Shown: in pieces, positions 1-11,492 of the stretch | How positions within the stretch are numbered: the first letter of the stretch is position 1 | How the letters are laid out: every line of letters begins with the position of its first letter | Origin: Anthoceros angustus | Taxonomy: Eukaryota; Streptophyta; Anthocerotopsida; Anthocerotales; Anthocerotaceae | Length of the DNA: 64,000 nucleotides | Assembly (NCBI GenBank): GCA_010909165.1 | Contig: MU008153.1 | Span: 496,001-560,000 of the forward strand | Direction: 5' to 3' | Made by a program: the position numbers and the translations under genes | The notes under the pieces: generated by a model | Database searches by the model: none | Seen by the model: the letters and a program-made list of their open reading frames with translations, nothing else | Told to the model about the DNA's origin: nothing

Positions 1-128
1 CACCAGGCAGGTGCCAAGAAACAGGTTACGAGGAATGCCACTGCGCAACACATCAAAGTGCACCTGAAAGGAGTCTCAGGCATACATGCATATTCCCAGC
101 ACGCTCATAACATCTCTACCAGAAATCT
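1..128 (-). pseudogene. PPR pseudogene fragment cut by the window edge
   Basis: This is the same sequence as 25118-25245 and 50598-50725, where it continues into two recognisable PPR repeats. On the minus strand one frame reads as the end of a PPR helix pair leading to LGTCLVNIYAKCG. Only the upstream part is visible here because the rest lies left of the window. Frames are broken, so it is unlikely to be functional. Confidence 0.55.
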
Positions 129-600
129 GTAAAGCCAGGAGACGATTGGTACAGTTGGTACAGTCGTAGGACTCCTGCGGCCTCAGAAAGCTTCCCAAGC
201 TGCCACCAGGTGCTCACAGGTACAGCCGTAACGACGCACATTTCCGACCCTGCACGTCTGCCACGTTCAAGCTTATCCTGAGAGCTGGACTTGGAAGGAA
301 AGGCACCATGACCCATCTGCAAACCCACAAGCTTGAAGGGCTTGCCACAGTTTCAGCATAGTGCAAAATGTAGACAGAAATAGCAGAGTCTGTCTGCGCC
401 AGAGATTCCAGGGCTCCAACGGCCTCAGAAAGCTTCTCATATTGACAGAACAAGCTCACGGTTCCCGATCCTGCACGCCTGCCAGGTTCAGGCTTATCCC
501 GGTAGCTCGACACGAAAGGAGAGGCACCATGCCCCATCTGCACATCCAAGGAGACGAGCTGCTTGACCCAAGCTGGCTTAAAACGATGTGTGACTGCTGA
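129..600 (-). repeat. Two diverged direct copies of a 150-240 bp segment
   Basis: The plus-strand strings CCTCAGAAAGCTT (181 and 423) and GCACCATG followed by the CCCATCTGCA region (303 and 524) recur in the same order, showing an imperfect direct duplication. A third, inverted copy lies near 19180-19300. Minus-strand translation gives two related stretches ending in KLSEA, which could be degraded PPR upstream coding sequence. No intact gene is present. Confidence 0.5.
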
Positions 601-765
601 CGCTGGATGTCAGGCGGACGGAACTCTTCGTGTCTCTTCTGACCCCCAAAGATGCACAGGAATGTAAGAAAAAAATTATGTCTGGATACATAGATCCACC
701 GCACGTCGCCGGGATAGCTTGAATCCCGACCAGAGGGTTGATGATTTTGCGCTCTACCAACAAGG

Positions 766-1770
766 ACAACAACTTTATTTATTCCACCGATGATGGAAGT
801 GCTCTGATTGAACACATATAGAGACAAAATATATACATCTAAACTAAAGAGACAAGACGGTGTAAGATGGAAAAAAGGGAAGGAAAGCTATAAGAGGCAA
901 AACAATTGTAAAGAGTTCAACTAGGTCTGCCGAAAATCAAAAAGCTCAGAGAGACATAGGCCAGTGAGCTTCGTAATATGAAACGAGAAGAATCTACGCA
1001 AGGAAAAACCAGCACACTTAAATAGAAGAGTGTATACAGCGAGCCCGAATAGGAGCATAGACATGGCAATAGAAGAGGAAGTGTGATTTAGATTCAGGGT
1101 CAAGGGAGCAGAGCTTGCAAATACGGGCAGCTTGGGGTGGTGTGGACTTAAGCCAACGGTTGGTCTCGATTCGGAGGTAGTGGGAGCTAACACGGAATTA
1201 ACCGATAAGAGTGCGGAGCTTGAAGGAGAGAGGGAATTGAGGTAACATGGTAGGGGTGGAACCTAGAGGGGATTGACACGAAACTCCTCCTAGTAGAAAC
1301 GGAGTTTGGACATTAGGGAGGGCAAATGAAAGGGGAACCAAGTGAGACGAAGATATCTTAATTTAAGGTCCCGCCGGATGAGGTGGTTGGGAGGGAGATG
1401 AGAAAGGGGAAGGGGGAGAATGGGGAGTTGGCCAAACCGGGAGTCTAAGGGGTGCAAATTTAAGCCGTTTAAGCCAAGCAACTGCTTGGGAGAGCCAAGA
1501 AAAAGAAGCTTGGGAATCAACATTGAGCCGAAGGAAGCGAGAAGACCTGTAGGCAAGGAGATGATAAGCGGCCGGGGAGGGGGGGAAGGGTTAACAATGT
1601 CAAGGAGGAGGAGGCGGTAAAGAAAACAAGAGAGGCAAAAGAGGCCATCAAGTTCAAGGGGTAAGGTAGAAAATTCAGAAAGGAGGATAGGTAAGGGGTC
1701 GAACGCTTACAGGCAATGTGAGCACGGAGAAAGGAGCTTTGTACTTTTTCCACCTTAGCCCAAGAGGAAG
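766..1770 (-). mobile_element. LINE 3' fragment, 5'-truncated
   Basis: Read on the minus strand, this matches the C-terminal part of the LINE ORF2 seen on the plus strand at 14060-14161 and 17917-18800. It begins at the SSSWAKVEKVQSSFL segment and continues without interruption through the C-terminal zinc-finger-like region. It ends in a GGTGGAATAAATAAAGTTGTTG tail. Start at an internal point with an intact 3' tail is the usual 5' truncation of LINE insertions. It preserves the uninterrupted version of the site where the plus-strand LINE carries a 3.8-kb insertion. Frames are broken by short indels. Confidence 0.75.
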
Positions 1771-2060
1771 AGGATGATGGTAATTGTGGGAGTGAAAATA
1801 GGGTCACCCGACTTTTCTGCATTTAGATATGGCCAAACAATGTGTTGAAGGGTAAACAATACATCGTTTTCTATATACAAATTAAATGCACTTTTTTTAC
1901 ATTAAAATATTTAAATTATATATAAAGAATGATATATAATAAGTACTAAGATTAAAAATAGGGCACTGAGTTATGTTGACACTGAGATTATGTCACAAAT
2001 TAATATTATATTGTAGCCGCCCAATGGTCATCCGTAGCGGCTCTAGCTCAATCGATAGTC
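1771..2060. other. AT-rich gap, no gene
   Basis: This is AT-rich non-coding sequence between the truncated LINE and the left end of the large element. It is well conserved in the other units. No gene or known element is seen. Confidence 0.6.
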
Positions 2061-2064
2061 AAAA

Positions 2065-2094
2065 CATGGTAATTCTGTAAGGAGGTTAATATGC
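2065..2094 (+). repeat. Left terminal inverted repeat, element copy 1
   Basis: This 30-bp terminus begins AACATGGTAATT and contains AAGGAGGTT. It pairs with the reverse complement of 11098-11127 with three mismatches. Confidence 0.8.
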
Positions 2095-2261
2095 ACCATG
2101 GGGGTTTTCTGCCTTTTATTCGGCAATGAGGGTTTCCAATGGGTCTCCATTTAGGGTTTTGAATCGTGTGGTCCAAAAATGCCTCAGAAAATAGGGTGTT
2201 CATCTGCCGTGCACACAAATTTCGTGTATCGATGTAGGAGGCAAAGGGTTTTGATAACCCC

Positions 2262-2807
2262 TCATACATCCATTTGGCTCCATTTCGGACCCGGATGGGA
2301 CGACCGTTTGTGCAGGTGATGATGAAGACCGATGAGCAAAACCCGGCAACTCAGCGCGAAAAACATGGTGCGCGGGTCCTTTTCCATTAAGTACAACTCT
2401 CGCCTGCCGTTAGTACAATGGTCCAGGGTCAATGTCGGGCCCTGCTCGGAAAACACAATTAATGTCGTTCTAGAGCGGCCGACCGGCGCCCTCTTCACTC
2501 CTCGTCCATGGACACCCTTTGACCGTGTGTAATTGTGGCCCCATTGTACACGCGAAGAGAAATAGTGTTCCCCACTTGCTGGGGTGAACCGTAACATGCA
2601 AAAGAAGTCACATCGAGTGAGGATCGGCCTATGGACATACAAACAACGTTCTGGTTTGGTTAACGCTTCGTCTGCAATGCGTCTTGCACATGAACACCAT
2701 CTTCTGTCGATGTCTCGTCGTATGGATTTGTCGCTATGCTTAGGAAGGCTGGTTTCCACGCTGGTCTTTGTAACTGCATAATAATGACAGAACTTGGCGG
2801 AAGACAA
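2262..2807 (-). other. Unassigned open frame at the left end of the element
   Basis: A 181-codon minus-strand frame lies downstream of the DUF7869-like gene, between its stop and the left terminus. I recognise no domain. The equivalent region in units 2 and 3 is interrupted, so the frame is only partly conserved. It may be 3' untranslated sequence or a degraded last exon of the same transcript. Confidence 0.25.
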
Positions 2808-2883
2808 CGGTTTTCTGGTTAAGTGCGGGCTGGGAAAAATAGCCTTCCACGGACAATAATGAATTTGGAGAATCTATTGAAAC

Positions 2884-5790
2884 TTATTGAGAGGAAGGGA
2901 AGAAAAACGTGTCCACATAAGACAAAACATCTTGGCAGATGTTCATGAACTCCGTCGTCTCGAATTACCATCATCATCGCAAGGCTCGCATCACCACCAC
3001 TATCTTCACTATCTTGGGCCACTTTGGCTAGTCGGTATGAAGCGCAATTCATTTAATTTTAGTCGATCGCCTTCTTGTCCACAGATATAAATGTTTGCGA
3101 GCATTCAAGTTGAAACCATAATATATGATCACGTTTTGTTCACAAAAACCTTTTATGCGTTTTGTGCAAATTAGCTTTCCTCCTTTTTCCCCGATTTTCA
3201 CACTGGGTCCCTTCATGTCGGATTATAAATTCTTCAACATACCTTCCTTCATACGCATCCGTGCTCGGTCATGTACCAATGAGCGACAAAGTGAGGATCC
3301 GGTGCATCTAAGTGAACATCAATGACCCCGCCAATCCAAAACGGCTCAGCCGTGGTGTGGGGACGCAATGAACATGTCTTTCCTTATTTCCGCAATGTCA
3401 CCATTCAACCGCAGTTTCTTGTTCTTGTCTAACAACGGTTTGATATGCACCAAGGTACATATCCGTTGGGGAAGGTCCCTGAGTAAAGCCTCCTCTAGCA
3501 ACGCCTCATCAGGCACGTGGAGAAGCTCTGTTTCTTCAACTTCATCCGAAAACCACTTCCATGCGTCCTGGAGTGCGAGCCCTATATTATTCTCCACAAT
3601 AACGATCTCCTCTTGGTCCACCCAAAATTCTTCCCACCATTTATATTCCTCTGCGGTGACATATGGTCTAAGCGAGAGGCCCTCCTTCAAGTGAGCCACA
3701 CCTCGGTTGGGGATAACCGACGATGTGCCTTTCTTATCACGGCACGAAGGGATGTCACCGCGGTTAAGTCATGGATGGGACAAACTTCAAAAACTCCAAA
3801 CCGGCTTCCGCTTTCCCATTGTGGCGATGTCGAATATTGTTTGCTTCTAATGATCACAAGGCCACGGTCGTTTTCTTCTCTTGTAATTTTGAACTGCCGG
3901 AATGACAGTTGTTCAATTTCGCATCATACTATGCTTGCCCATCCCCTTGTCGAACGGCCAAACATAGGAGCGGAAGTCTGGAACCTCCGTTAATACCTTC
4001 ACCGTGTTGGAGTGTACGCCTCTTTCAAAATTGCCGCCAATGCGGGAGAGTATGAGCTTCCCTGTTTCAAGCTCTTTGAAAACATGAAAACATTTGGTCA
4101 ATTTGATCATGAGTATGTCCAACGAGAAGAAACCCCACCTTTACTTTCTCAAAAGTTCCCATATCCACTAACATGTTCGGATATGCAAAAGAAGTTGATT
4201 CTTGTTCTCCGACAAGTGTTGTCCAATTGCAAGTATAAAACCTTCTAATACTCCTCGTAGTTGTGTATCACATCCTGTATAATGTTGATAGTCAAATTGG
4301 CGTCATTTCTCAAATTTGTAATGCAAGAAGGCCCTCGTTTATACGTGTAGTTGTGAATCATACACCCAACTACGTGGGCGAGATGCGGGACTCCTCATCC
4401 AGTTCTTGACCACCTCAAAAGTGTGGTACCTCGCTTTTCTTGGTCCATCCCATCTATAGATGTAATATGTACTTATGCGGATCTCGTAACTTTTGCTCTG
4501 TGTTTGGCCATCTTCGTCTGCTCGTGCAAAAGACACGACGGCCCAAGCGACCGATATTTCATTACAAAACAAGAACTTCACGAGTCGGTTTCAAAATCCA
4601 TTCTTTGCAAACACTCTAGTCATGCCCTCTCATTTATCATTACACATATACTTCACATGAGGGCGGATTTTGGTGTAGGTGGGAGCCAAGGTCGGTGCTT
4701 ATGGAGTTCCACCCAAGGGTTTCCGTGGTAGGACATAGGGGCGCCGGCCGGCGCCACTCTCTTGTGATATAAGGGGCGCCGGCCGGCGCCACTAGTGTCA
4801 TGACATTGGGTGGGGGCCGTGGCTCCTGTGGAGGAGGAGGAGGAGGAGGAGGAGGAGGGGAGGGTAGTGCAGGCAACTAACCATCCCAGGTCGGACGCCT
4901 CTTGTGATATAAGGGGCGCCGGCGCCACTCTCTTGTGATATAAGGGGCGCCGACCGCTTAACCAAACCTCCATCCAAGAAGGCGCCCAAACCTCCAAGCG
5001 ACGGCACCGACACCTAGGACCAAGACACCACGACAAACCGCAGTAGTTCACACAAAAAGGTTAGAAAGGACATGCGGAGGAACAAGAGTGCCCAGACCTT
5101 GATCGACCTTCCGTGTTGAGTTCCGTATAGTTGTCTTCAATCGCAGCGAGCATGTCGAGAACCGGTTTGACTTTGGGATCTTCACTCTGTAGTTGCATTT
5201 CCATAGCTTTAAGAACCACGCGTAGGTGACATATCCGAGCCCGACCTTTCGCACTCTCGTTTGTATAGCAACCATATTTCTAATTTTGTATGCGTGTCGG
5301 AAGATTGAAAACCTCCACATTTGGGAGCCTCTCACCATGTACATAAAAGTCTCCATCCAAGCTATGGCCCTAGCGCATGGAGCTGTATGGGTTTGTTCGA
5401 AACCATCCACGGTGAGTTCGAAGAACTCTAGCCTTCAACTCCTCATACCGGATGTGTCCCACACAATAAACCCTTAAAGCCTTGAGACAACATCGTGTCG
5501 GAACACTCCCATAACATGAGTGACAACTTTTCCTTTATCATTGGTCCCTGTCGCGATGGACTAGAGGCGAAGGAATGTCCCGCTTCGCACATTCTTATGA
5601 ATCTATACCGCTCGAAATCTTTCTTTCGTCAATTTACAAGCACATCGATTGCAACAAGGTTTCCGAGTCAGCTGTTACAATGTCCACTTCACTCTTCCTC
5701 AACACGCTGCGCCCGTCTTGACATAACGCAGACGAGTCCTTCGACGTCTGCAATGTCTCGCTCAAAGGTTTGGTGAAACGATCTTTGCAC
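2884..5790 (-). pseudogene. DUF7869-type protein (candidate transposase), copy 1
   Basis: Read on the minus strand in pieces across frames, the order is: a Cys-rich N-terminal segment with PCCNRMC (about 5660-5600); GHIRYEELKAR (about 5450); VKIPKSNRFSTCSL (about 5200-5140); a GC-rich interruption (4740-4960); an IDGMDQ-like motif (about 4455); LQLDNTC (about 4220); GFLLVGHTHDQIDQMFSCF (about 4130-4070); a clean 117-codon C-terminal piece (3346-3699); and a stop at 2884-2886. This matches the DUF7869 family seen in repetitive plant proteins. The Asp and His residues in the last three motifs suggest an RNase H-like fold and a DNA-cutting role, which is inference. Several frameshifts are present. 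It faces away from the ParB/methylase-like gene. Its 5' end is not defined. Confidence 0.65.
4739..4960 (+). repeat. GC-palindrome minirepeat inside the DUF7869-like gene
   Basis: Short units made of GGCGCCGGCCGGCGCC or a part of it, followed by ACTCTCTTGTGATATAAGG, recur three or more times, with a (GGA)n run at about 4830-4860. It sits between two conserved coding blocks, so it could be an intron or an insertion. The same place in the other copies has different GC-rich content. Confidence 0.6.
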
Positions 5791-6989
5791 ATCATCCTCC
5801 GGAGGTGATTGGAAGTCGCTCGATGGGACCTCTATCGGACCTCTAGCACCTCGGGACCAGGTTTGTTCTGCCTTCGCATACCCATCGCCATGAACAAGCC
5901 ACGGCGGGCAATCGTGCGAACATCAGGCATCCCTTCAACCCCAACTCTCCTCGCTAGAGGGCTGCCGTCAAAATGGCTGCGTACAAGTTCAGGTTTCTTG
6001 GCATCATCGGAACATCATGCGGCATACTTGGTGAAGACAACTCCCGACGTCGGCGTCTATCCCCTGCACAAGTGATATCCAATACTGACTTCCCACAGTA
6101 TGCTATAGCGGACTCTTCCAAGCCCCTTAACACACTAACCTTGCGGAGGATGGCGAGGCAGAGGTGGCGGAGGGTTCAAAAGATCAAGCCTCCTCGCCCT
6201 TTTCTGGGAGTCCGCTACAGGCCCCAAGTATCGGGAGGGTTCTTCTACATAAGCCGATGCCTGCGTGCAAATGTGCATTTGCCGGGTTAACAGCAGCTGG
6301 TGATAGCACAAATGAATCAGACATGACACAGTCGGGTGCACTTTCCACTCACGTCCTCCATATCGTCTGTGTGTGTCGCGCGCAACATTGCCGGTAGTCG
6401 AAGTCGTCGACAAGTCCTGCTTGGTAGACTCCTTGCAAACAGAAATGGTTGGTAAGTGTGGTTTGCGTCGAGCGCCGACTTAGTACCCACGCCTACGGCA
6501 CGCGACTTCATTGCACATAACGGCGAGGAAATCCAATGAGGCAGCGGATATCGCACCGCCACGGATAAGAATAACTTACCGCGAATCGATGGATAAGTCA
6601 CAGTGTCATAAATACATGCATAGGAGAATAAGGTCCACTTAACTACCAGCCTTTCACACGACATCAGGGTTTCTAACTTTGGTTAACGTGGTGAGCGGTA
6701 ACCCTAATCTGGTCCAGGGGTTAAGAGTCCCTTATGGTAACGGTGTTCCACTCAACCTGCCTGCGCACTGGTAACGCCCACACCATGAGAGAGGCCTCCA
6801 TCGGTGTGTGGCGGGCGTGTGTGAAGGAGGGACCTACGGTGTGCGCCTTTGCAAAGAGCGTGTTCCGTGTCAACGGTGCACAAGGCATCCTGCGGCGAGA
6901 ACTCCACAATTTCCATTCAAGCCCAATTTGTGAGTGATGCAACTTTGTTTTCAGGTAGCTCAATTCGGGCGGGCCTGTGCAGGTGAACG
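5791..6989. promoter_or_regulatory. Divergent region between the two element genes
   Basis: This separates the minus-strand DUF7869-like gene from the plus-strand ParB/methylase-like gene, so it probably holds both promoters and perhaps first exons. Short minus-strand frames continue to about 6400 and could be more N-terminal sequence. No convincing TATA box or domain was found. Confidence 0.35.
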
Positions 6990-8030
6990 ATGGCAAGCGG
7001 ACGACGGAGCAAGAAGGATTTGGCGGCGCCGGTGACCTCCTCCCAAGTAAGAAATCCAGGCGGGGAGTAGCGGGCGGCTAGTGCGGAGGGACTTGGGAAA
7101 GGCAGCGACCATCGCGTGATGCGATGGAGGTGGTGAGCAAGCCAAGGGTGGGCATGCATCGGGCAAGCGAAATCCGCTGGCGGCGTCTGCGAAGGCCGAC
7201 AACGGTGGAAAGAGGGGAGCTGGAGTGGAGAAGTCACAAAAGCCTCGGCGCTGTGCCGCCATTCCTTCGCCTTCACCTACGAGGAGACTGTGATCATTCG
7301 GGCTCGAATGCTCGGATGGATCCTGTCAATGCTTGAGAAAGATTGGATGGTGACACGGGATGCGAGCGAGGATGAGAACGCTCGGACTCCACTGTTGAAA
7401 TTGTGGATCATGGGTTATGGGAGCATTGCCTAACCAAAGAGCGAGGGCTGGATGGGTAGTATGGGCGACCCTGGACATGGACGAGAAGAACCCGGTGTTC
7501 ACGTTGTTTTGCACAACAAGGCCTCAGGAGTTTGACGCAGTGATTCAAGACCCTCAAATGTATAGGGCGTATGAGCTCAGCGTCCTTGGGTTTCATGCTA
7601 AGAAATGTGGTCCTCCTGAGCTTGTCGAGGTATTTCGGGAAGCAATGCGGCAACCGACTGTAAGCAGATATGCCATTGACATGTAAATTTTGTTTTGTTC
7701 GGTTGTGTCACCGCTTGCCCTCCGATTTGCATCATGTTTGCTTTCGCAGCCACCCTGTAGGAAGAGCTCTTATCGATCACAGTGGAAAGGTGTCGGATCT
7801 TGTTGTAGCACACAGTGCGTATTGTCTATGAGGAGGCGAGAGAGCAGCACAGAGGATGATGCAGATAGTGAAGATGCGATAGTGAGACCATCCGACGAGG
7901 ATGATGGCCCGATCCTGTGCCGGGTCATTCAGATGGAGAAGGGTCAGCGACCAAGACGAGGATAGGGATGCAGAGGACATCATGAACTTTGCGACCTTGT
8001 TCCTACCGTCCGCATCGATGCGGATGACAA

Positions 8031-8190
8031 TCGGGCGGCCGGCCGGCCGGCCGGCGCCCAGCGGATGGGGAAGACGATGACCCCAAACCCAAACCGGTTT
8101 GTCCGGGCCTGCTGGGGAGATGGACTAGGCGGCCGGCGGCGCCCCTGCCATTCACGCCCAAGAAGGAGGAGGCGGCCGGCCGGCCGGCGC
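8031..8190 (+). repeat. GC-palindrome patches, copy 1
   Basis: Runs of GGCC and GGCGCC occur at about 8033-8057, 8130-8142 and 8173-8191. Flanking sequence is conserved among copies, but the GC patch differs in length and composition in each. Confidence 0.6.
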
Positions 8191-9518
8191 CTGTGAGCGG
8201 AAGAGGAGCCAGGCGATGTGGTGGAGCGAGGTGGAAGCGAAGAGAGCACCTACGGATGTCTCGCCGCTGGACGAGCAAATGGCGATGTGGCGCAGTGGGA
8301 AGAAGAAGTCAAGAGAGATGGAGGAAAAGGGGACCATCCGGAAAACATTGCCACTGCTCATGTTCGACGAGGAAAAGGCTGGAGGATGCTATCGAGATGC
8401 AGACCCTTTGACACGAATTCGGGACTCGGCTTACTCCAAGAAGGTGGTTCGTGAAACAAGATTAGTGAAGTGGAGAATTTGAAACCAAAGATCCCATATT
8501 ACACCGGATGCGCAGATAAGGAGAGTGGACGAGGCATGGGCAAATTATTTGGCTCGTGTAATATCGAAGGGAAGGATTGAGGAGGGCGTGTTGCCTCTCC
8601 TTTGCATGATCGACCCGACGAGTGTGACAACCTCAAGTTGGACCGGAAAAGGTTCGAGAAGAAATATGTTATGGGCGTTCTTGGTGGGAACCATACCTTT
8701 GCAGCCATGAAACATTTGGCGATATATCTCGAGGAAAACACGCTTCCAATATGTGGAAGCTCATGTCGATTGTAAATGCGAGCATCGGCAATGCACACAA
8801 TACGATGTCAGACAAAAGGAAGAAGATGTCCTTCATTGAGCAGGTCAGGTACTTGAGGGACGAACTACTTATTGCCGGCGAGATGATGTCCAGATGACCA
8901 TGAATTGGAAATTCAACCTATACCGTGTATTGGGCTTGATTGAGGACGACGGAGGTCGGAAGACGATGTTTACAAGCGAATAAGGTGGACAATCGGACCC
9001 ACATCTTATGCAAAGCAGAGGGAAGGTTTGGGACAACGTGGATCGAATATTTTCAAAATGGGAGGCTGGAGAATTGCCGGAGCAGAAAAAACATGTTCCT
9101 GCCGGAACAAGTAAGAAGGGCAAAGGCAAACGGAAGGTACAAGAGGAGGCTCAGGTTGTTGACACTGTTACGTGAAGCCGAAGGATATGCTAGCAAAGCC
9201 GTGGAAATCGTTCCAAGGGATTCCAGCTGGAGAGTGCGGTCAGCGGATACTCATCAGCGCGACCGAGAAGGTGTTGACAGGTATTATCGACCTAAAAGGT
9301 ATGGATGAGGAGATTACCTTACGGAAGAAGTTTCATGTTATACAAGTGGCTATGGTAAAACACTTGGGCTGCTCATCATTCGAAGAGGTTAGGCTGGAAT
9401 ATCCTTTGCATTCGACCGAAATGATAGCTCGGTTCAGACGGCATTGGGAAGGTGTGCCATACTACCCATCGTTTTCTAATTCTCTCATATGTCGTCTGTT
9501 ACAAACCCTAACGTTCTT

Positions 9519-9625
9519 GCGGCGCCGGTGGAGGCCACTTCCACATGTGATGTGGGGACCGAGTTGCACGGCCACCGGCGCCAGATCCACTCCATAGAAC
9601 GAGAGGGCGCCGGCCGGCGCCTCAC
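9519..9625 (+). repeat. GC-palindrome patches near the middle of the gene, copy 1
   Basis: GGCGCCGG-type palindromes lie around a conserved ACATGTGATGTGGGGAC block and before GAGATCTACGGG. The corresponding patches in units 2 and 3 are different, while the flanks agree. Confidence 0.55.
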
Positions 9626-10766
9626 CCCTTGAGATCTACGGGTGCATAATGTTTCACCGCACACTGTATGCACTTACTCGTTTTGCCTGCAAGAATTGAA
9701 GGATATAGACAACTTGCGAAAATGCCGGAGGACTTTAAGAATTTCATTTTCGAGATCAATAATTGGAAGAGTTTGGAAGACGAGCAATGACGGGCATGTG
9801 ATCTTCATGAAGGGCTGCACATTTTACCGCTCCTGATGAGAAGGAGGTTCATTACCAAGTGGAGAAGCGAGATATTCTGGAGATGCGGGGCTACCTTCGG
9901 GTGAGTTAGTCATGGATGTGCCCAGAGGCTTTGATATTGGGCCTATGGACAAACGGATGGATGCGACTATGTTGAGTACATTTTCAGCAGTTTCATGAGA
10001 AAACTACAAGCGAACTTCCGCATGATTGTCATGCATGGAGTGGAGGAAGCCCACACAGAATCGGCGCGCAGTGGTGTAAGAAGGGTGGCACAGTGTCTTT
10101 CGTGTGGGATAAAACTAACATGAGCAATGATAGGGGCGGATTTGAAGCGATGGAGTATGTGACCGCTTGATGGGGCTTGAAAGATGGGTGTTCAAAGGAT
10201 CGAGCTCGATGATGCCGAATGCCATGCATGGCACTTTTAACAATGGGAGGTCCGTCATAGGCCATGACATGGTAAAGAAGGTGTACTTGTCCCATGACAA
10301 GTTGGTGGTATGCCCATACCAAAGGCCTCTTGGGCTGATGAAATTGATCAAGACCTTCTCAAAAGAAGGAGGCGGGTGGTGGACGCATGCTCGGTGGCAC
10401 AACCAGCAGCCTTGCTGTGGAAGAATCAGACGCCATCGGCGGACTTACGGTGCCGGATACATCCCCAGATCCATCCACGGATCGAGGTTCTCCGGATCAA
10501 GAAGAGCTTACCTTGAGCCCCATCGCAGGCCCTTCGCAGCCTGGGCAAAGGAGGTTTGTATAAGTGAAAAGGATTGTTCAAAGGCCCAAGTTGTTTCTTT
10601 GAGTGCCGGAGGATGAAGAGAGCGAATTGGTGTTGAGGAAGGACAACGCTGGATACCATATGGCAACCTCCCACGTCGTCGGCAGGTCCAAGCGCGGAGG
10701 TTAACAACGGCGACAACGCTTTGGGTGAGAATGACAGACGAAGAACTGGAGCGATACGAAACCTAG

Positions 10767-11097
10767 CTGTAGTTTTAGATTCTGCTTCGGGGCCCGTTGA
10801 GACCCGAATAGCCCGCATGAGTAACCGGATCCAATGTATTAGGATTCCGACATAAACTTCATTATGCCATGTGTCTATCGGTGCCATTTTGCGAAGTGCA
10901 CATTTAAAACGTCCCTCTTCCATTATGGCCATCTGTGCGCGCCAGCCGCGCTGCACTGTCGCTACCGTGTGTATGCCTCAATTGTGTTGTTCATGACTTA
11001 GTCGGGGGCCAAGAATGGTCCATTGTCGAGATGATGGCGTGATTTAGATACCGAGTGATTTTCGTCAAAGGGGTTACGCAACAGGAAGGGGGTTCGT
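10767..11097. other. 3' flank of the element gene, no gene
   Basis: This lies between the stop of the ParB/methylase-like gene and the right terminus. It is conserved in unit 2. No domain or RNA was recognised, and it probably holds the 3' untranslated region. Confidence 0.4.
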
Positions 11098-11127
11098 ATA
11101 TAAACCTCCTTACGTAATTACCATGTT
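11098..11127 (-). repeat. Right terminal inverted repeat, element copy 1
   Basis: Its reverse complement begins AACATGGTAATTACG and matches 2065-2094 at 27 of 30 positions. TCAA follows immediately. Confidence 0.8.
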
Positions 11128-11149
11128 TCAAATTTATTTATCTCCACCC

Positions 11150-11490
11150 AAGAGGATGTAAATAAAGTTGTTGTTGTAACTCGTTCACTATTTACCTGCC
11201 CCATGTGGTTTCCTCGCTACGTGTGAGAATGATATCCACTTTATTCTTAAAGCGGTGATCCTCACCTCCCTTCTAACTACAGGTTTATTATTCTGGAGTC
11301 TATTTATGTTAAGGTTTTCAGCTCTTGGCTTGGATATTCTCACTACTTCTTGGGCTAAGAAGGCTAAGGTTTGGGCCCGTGGTCAAATTGGTTTCACCCT
11401 AGCCGGAATACTTTGGACAATATTTTTCCCTTACTATTATGATTATGAGCTCGACATAAGAATCGTATCGCTTTATGGACTTTAAGCCAC
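11150..11490 (+). mobile_element. LINE reverse transcriptase, N-terminal part, copy 1
   Basis: The region encodes a broken form of the LINE RT finger and early palm. GQIGF is followed by the NTLDNIF-type segment and ends at a FMDFK-like position, where the MITE begins. The clearer copy is at 36030-36362. An AATAAAGTTGTTG string at 11160 resembles the tail of another LINE copy and may mark an older junction. The catalytic YADD part is not present because it fell in the interrupted stretch. Confidence 0.6.
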
Positions 11491-11492
11491 GT

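Larger units (their letters stand above)
6990..10766 (+). pseudogene. ParB-like / DNA methylase-like protein, copy 1
   Basis: The start chosen is the ATG at 6990 (MASGRRSKKDL in the copies), a basic N-terminus conserved in all three copies. Conserved blocks follow: PQMYRAYEL (7555-7580), a likely intron starting near 7686, an acidic segment (7850-7960), and then RRVDEAWANYLARVI with CMID (8520-8615). Next comes VMGVLGGNHT (8670-8697), resembling the ParB/sulfiredoxin-fold nuclease motif. Further on are IIDLKGMDEEITLRKKFHVI (9290-9345), MDVPRGFDIGPMDKR (9912-9955) and VVDACS (about 10376-10395). The last two are placed like methyltransferase motifs IV and I in a beta-class order. The expected DPPY/W is DVP here, so activity is doubtful. 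Many frameshifts occur. The stop is at 10764-10766. Confidence 0.55.
2065..11127. mobile_element. Large TIR element with DUF7869 and ParB/methylase-like genes, copy 1
   Basis: The two ends are inverted repeats. The left end starts AACATGGTAATT and matches the reverse complement of the right end at 27 of 30 positions. The right end of copy 2 matches this left end at 29 of 30. TCAA flanks both sides (2061-2064 and 11128-11131), a possible 4-bp target duplication. Inside are a minus-strand DUF7869-type gene and a divergent plus-strand ParB/methylase-like gene. The size of about 9 kb and the gene pair do not fit any plant superfamily I can name. Both genes have broken frames, so this copy looks non-autonomous unless the indels are consensus errors. 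Confidence 0.75.

Noticed and set aside
4640-4876. Pro-rich minus-strand frame
   Set aside because: It is a translation of the (GGA)n and GC-palindrome repeats, not a protein.
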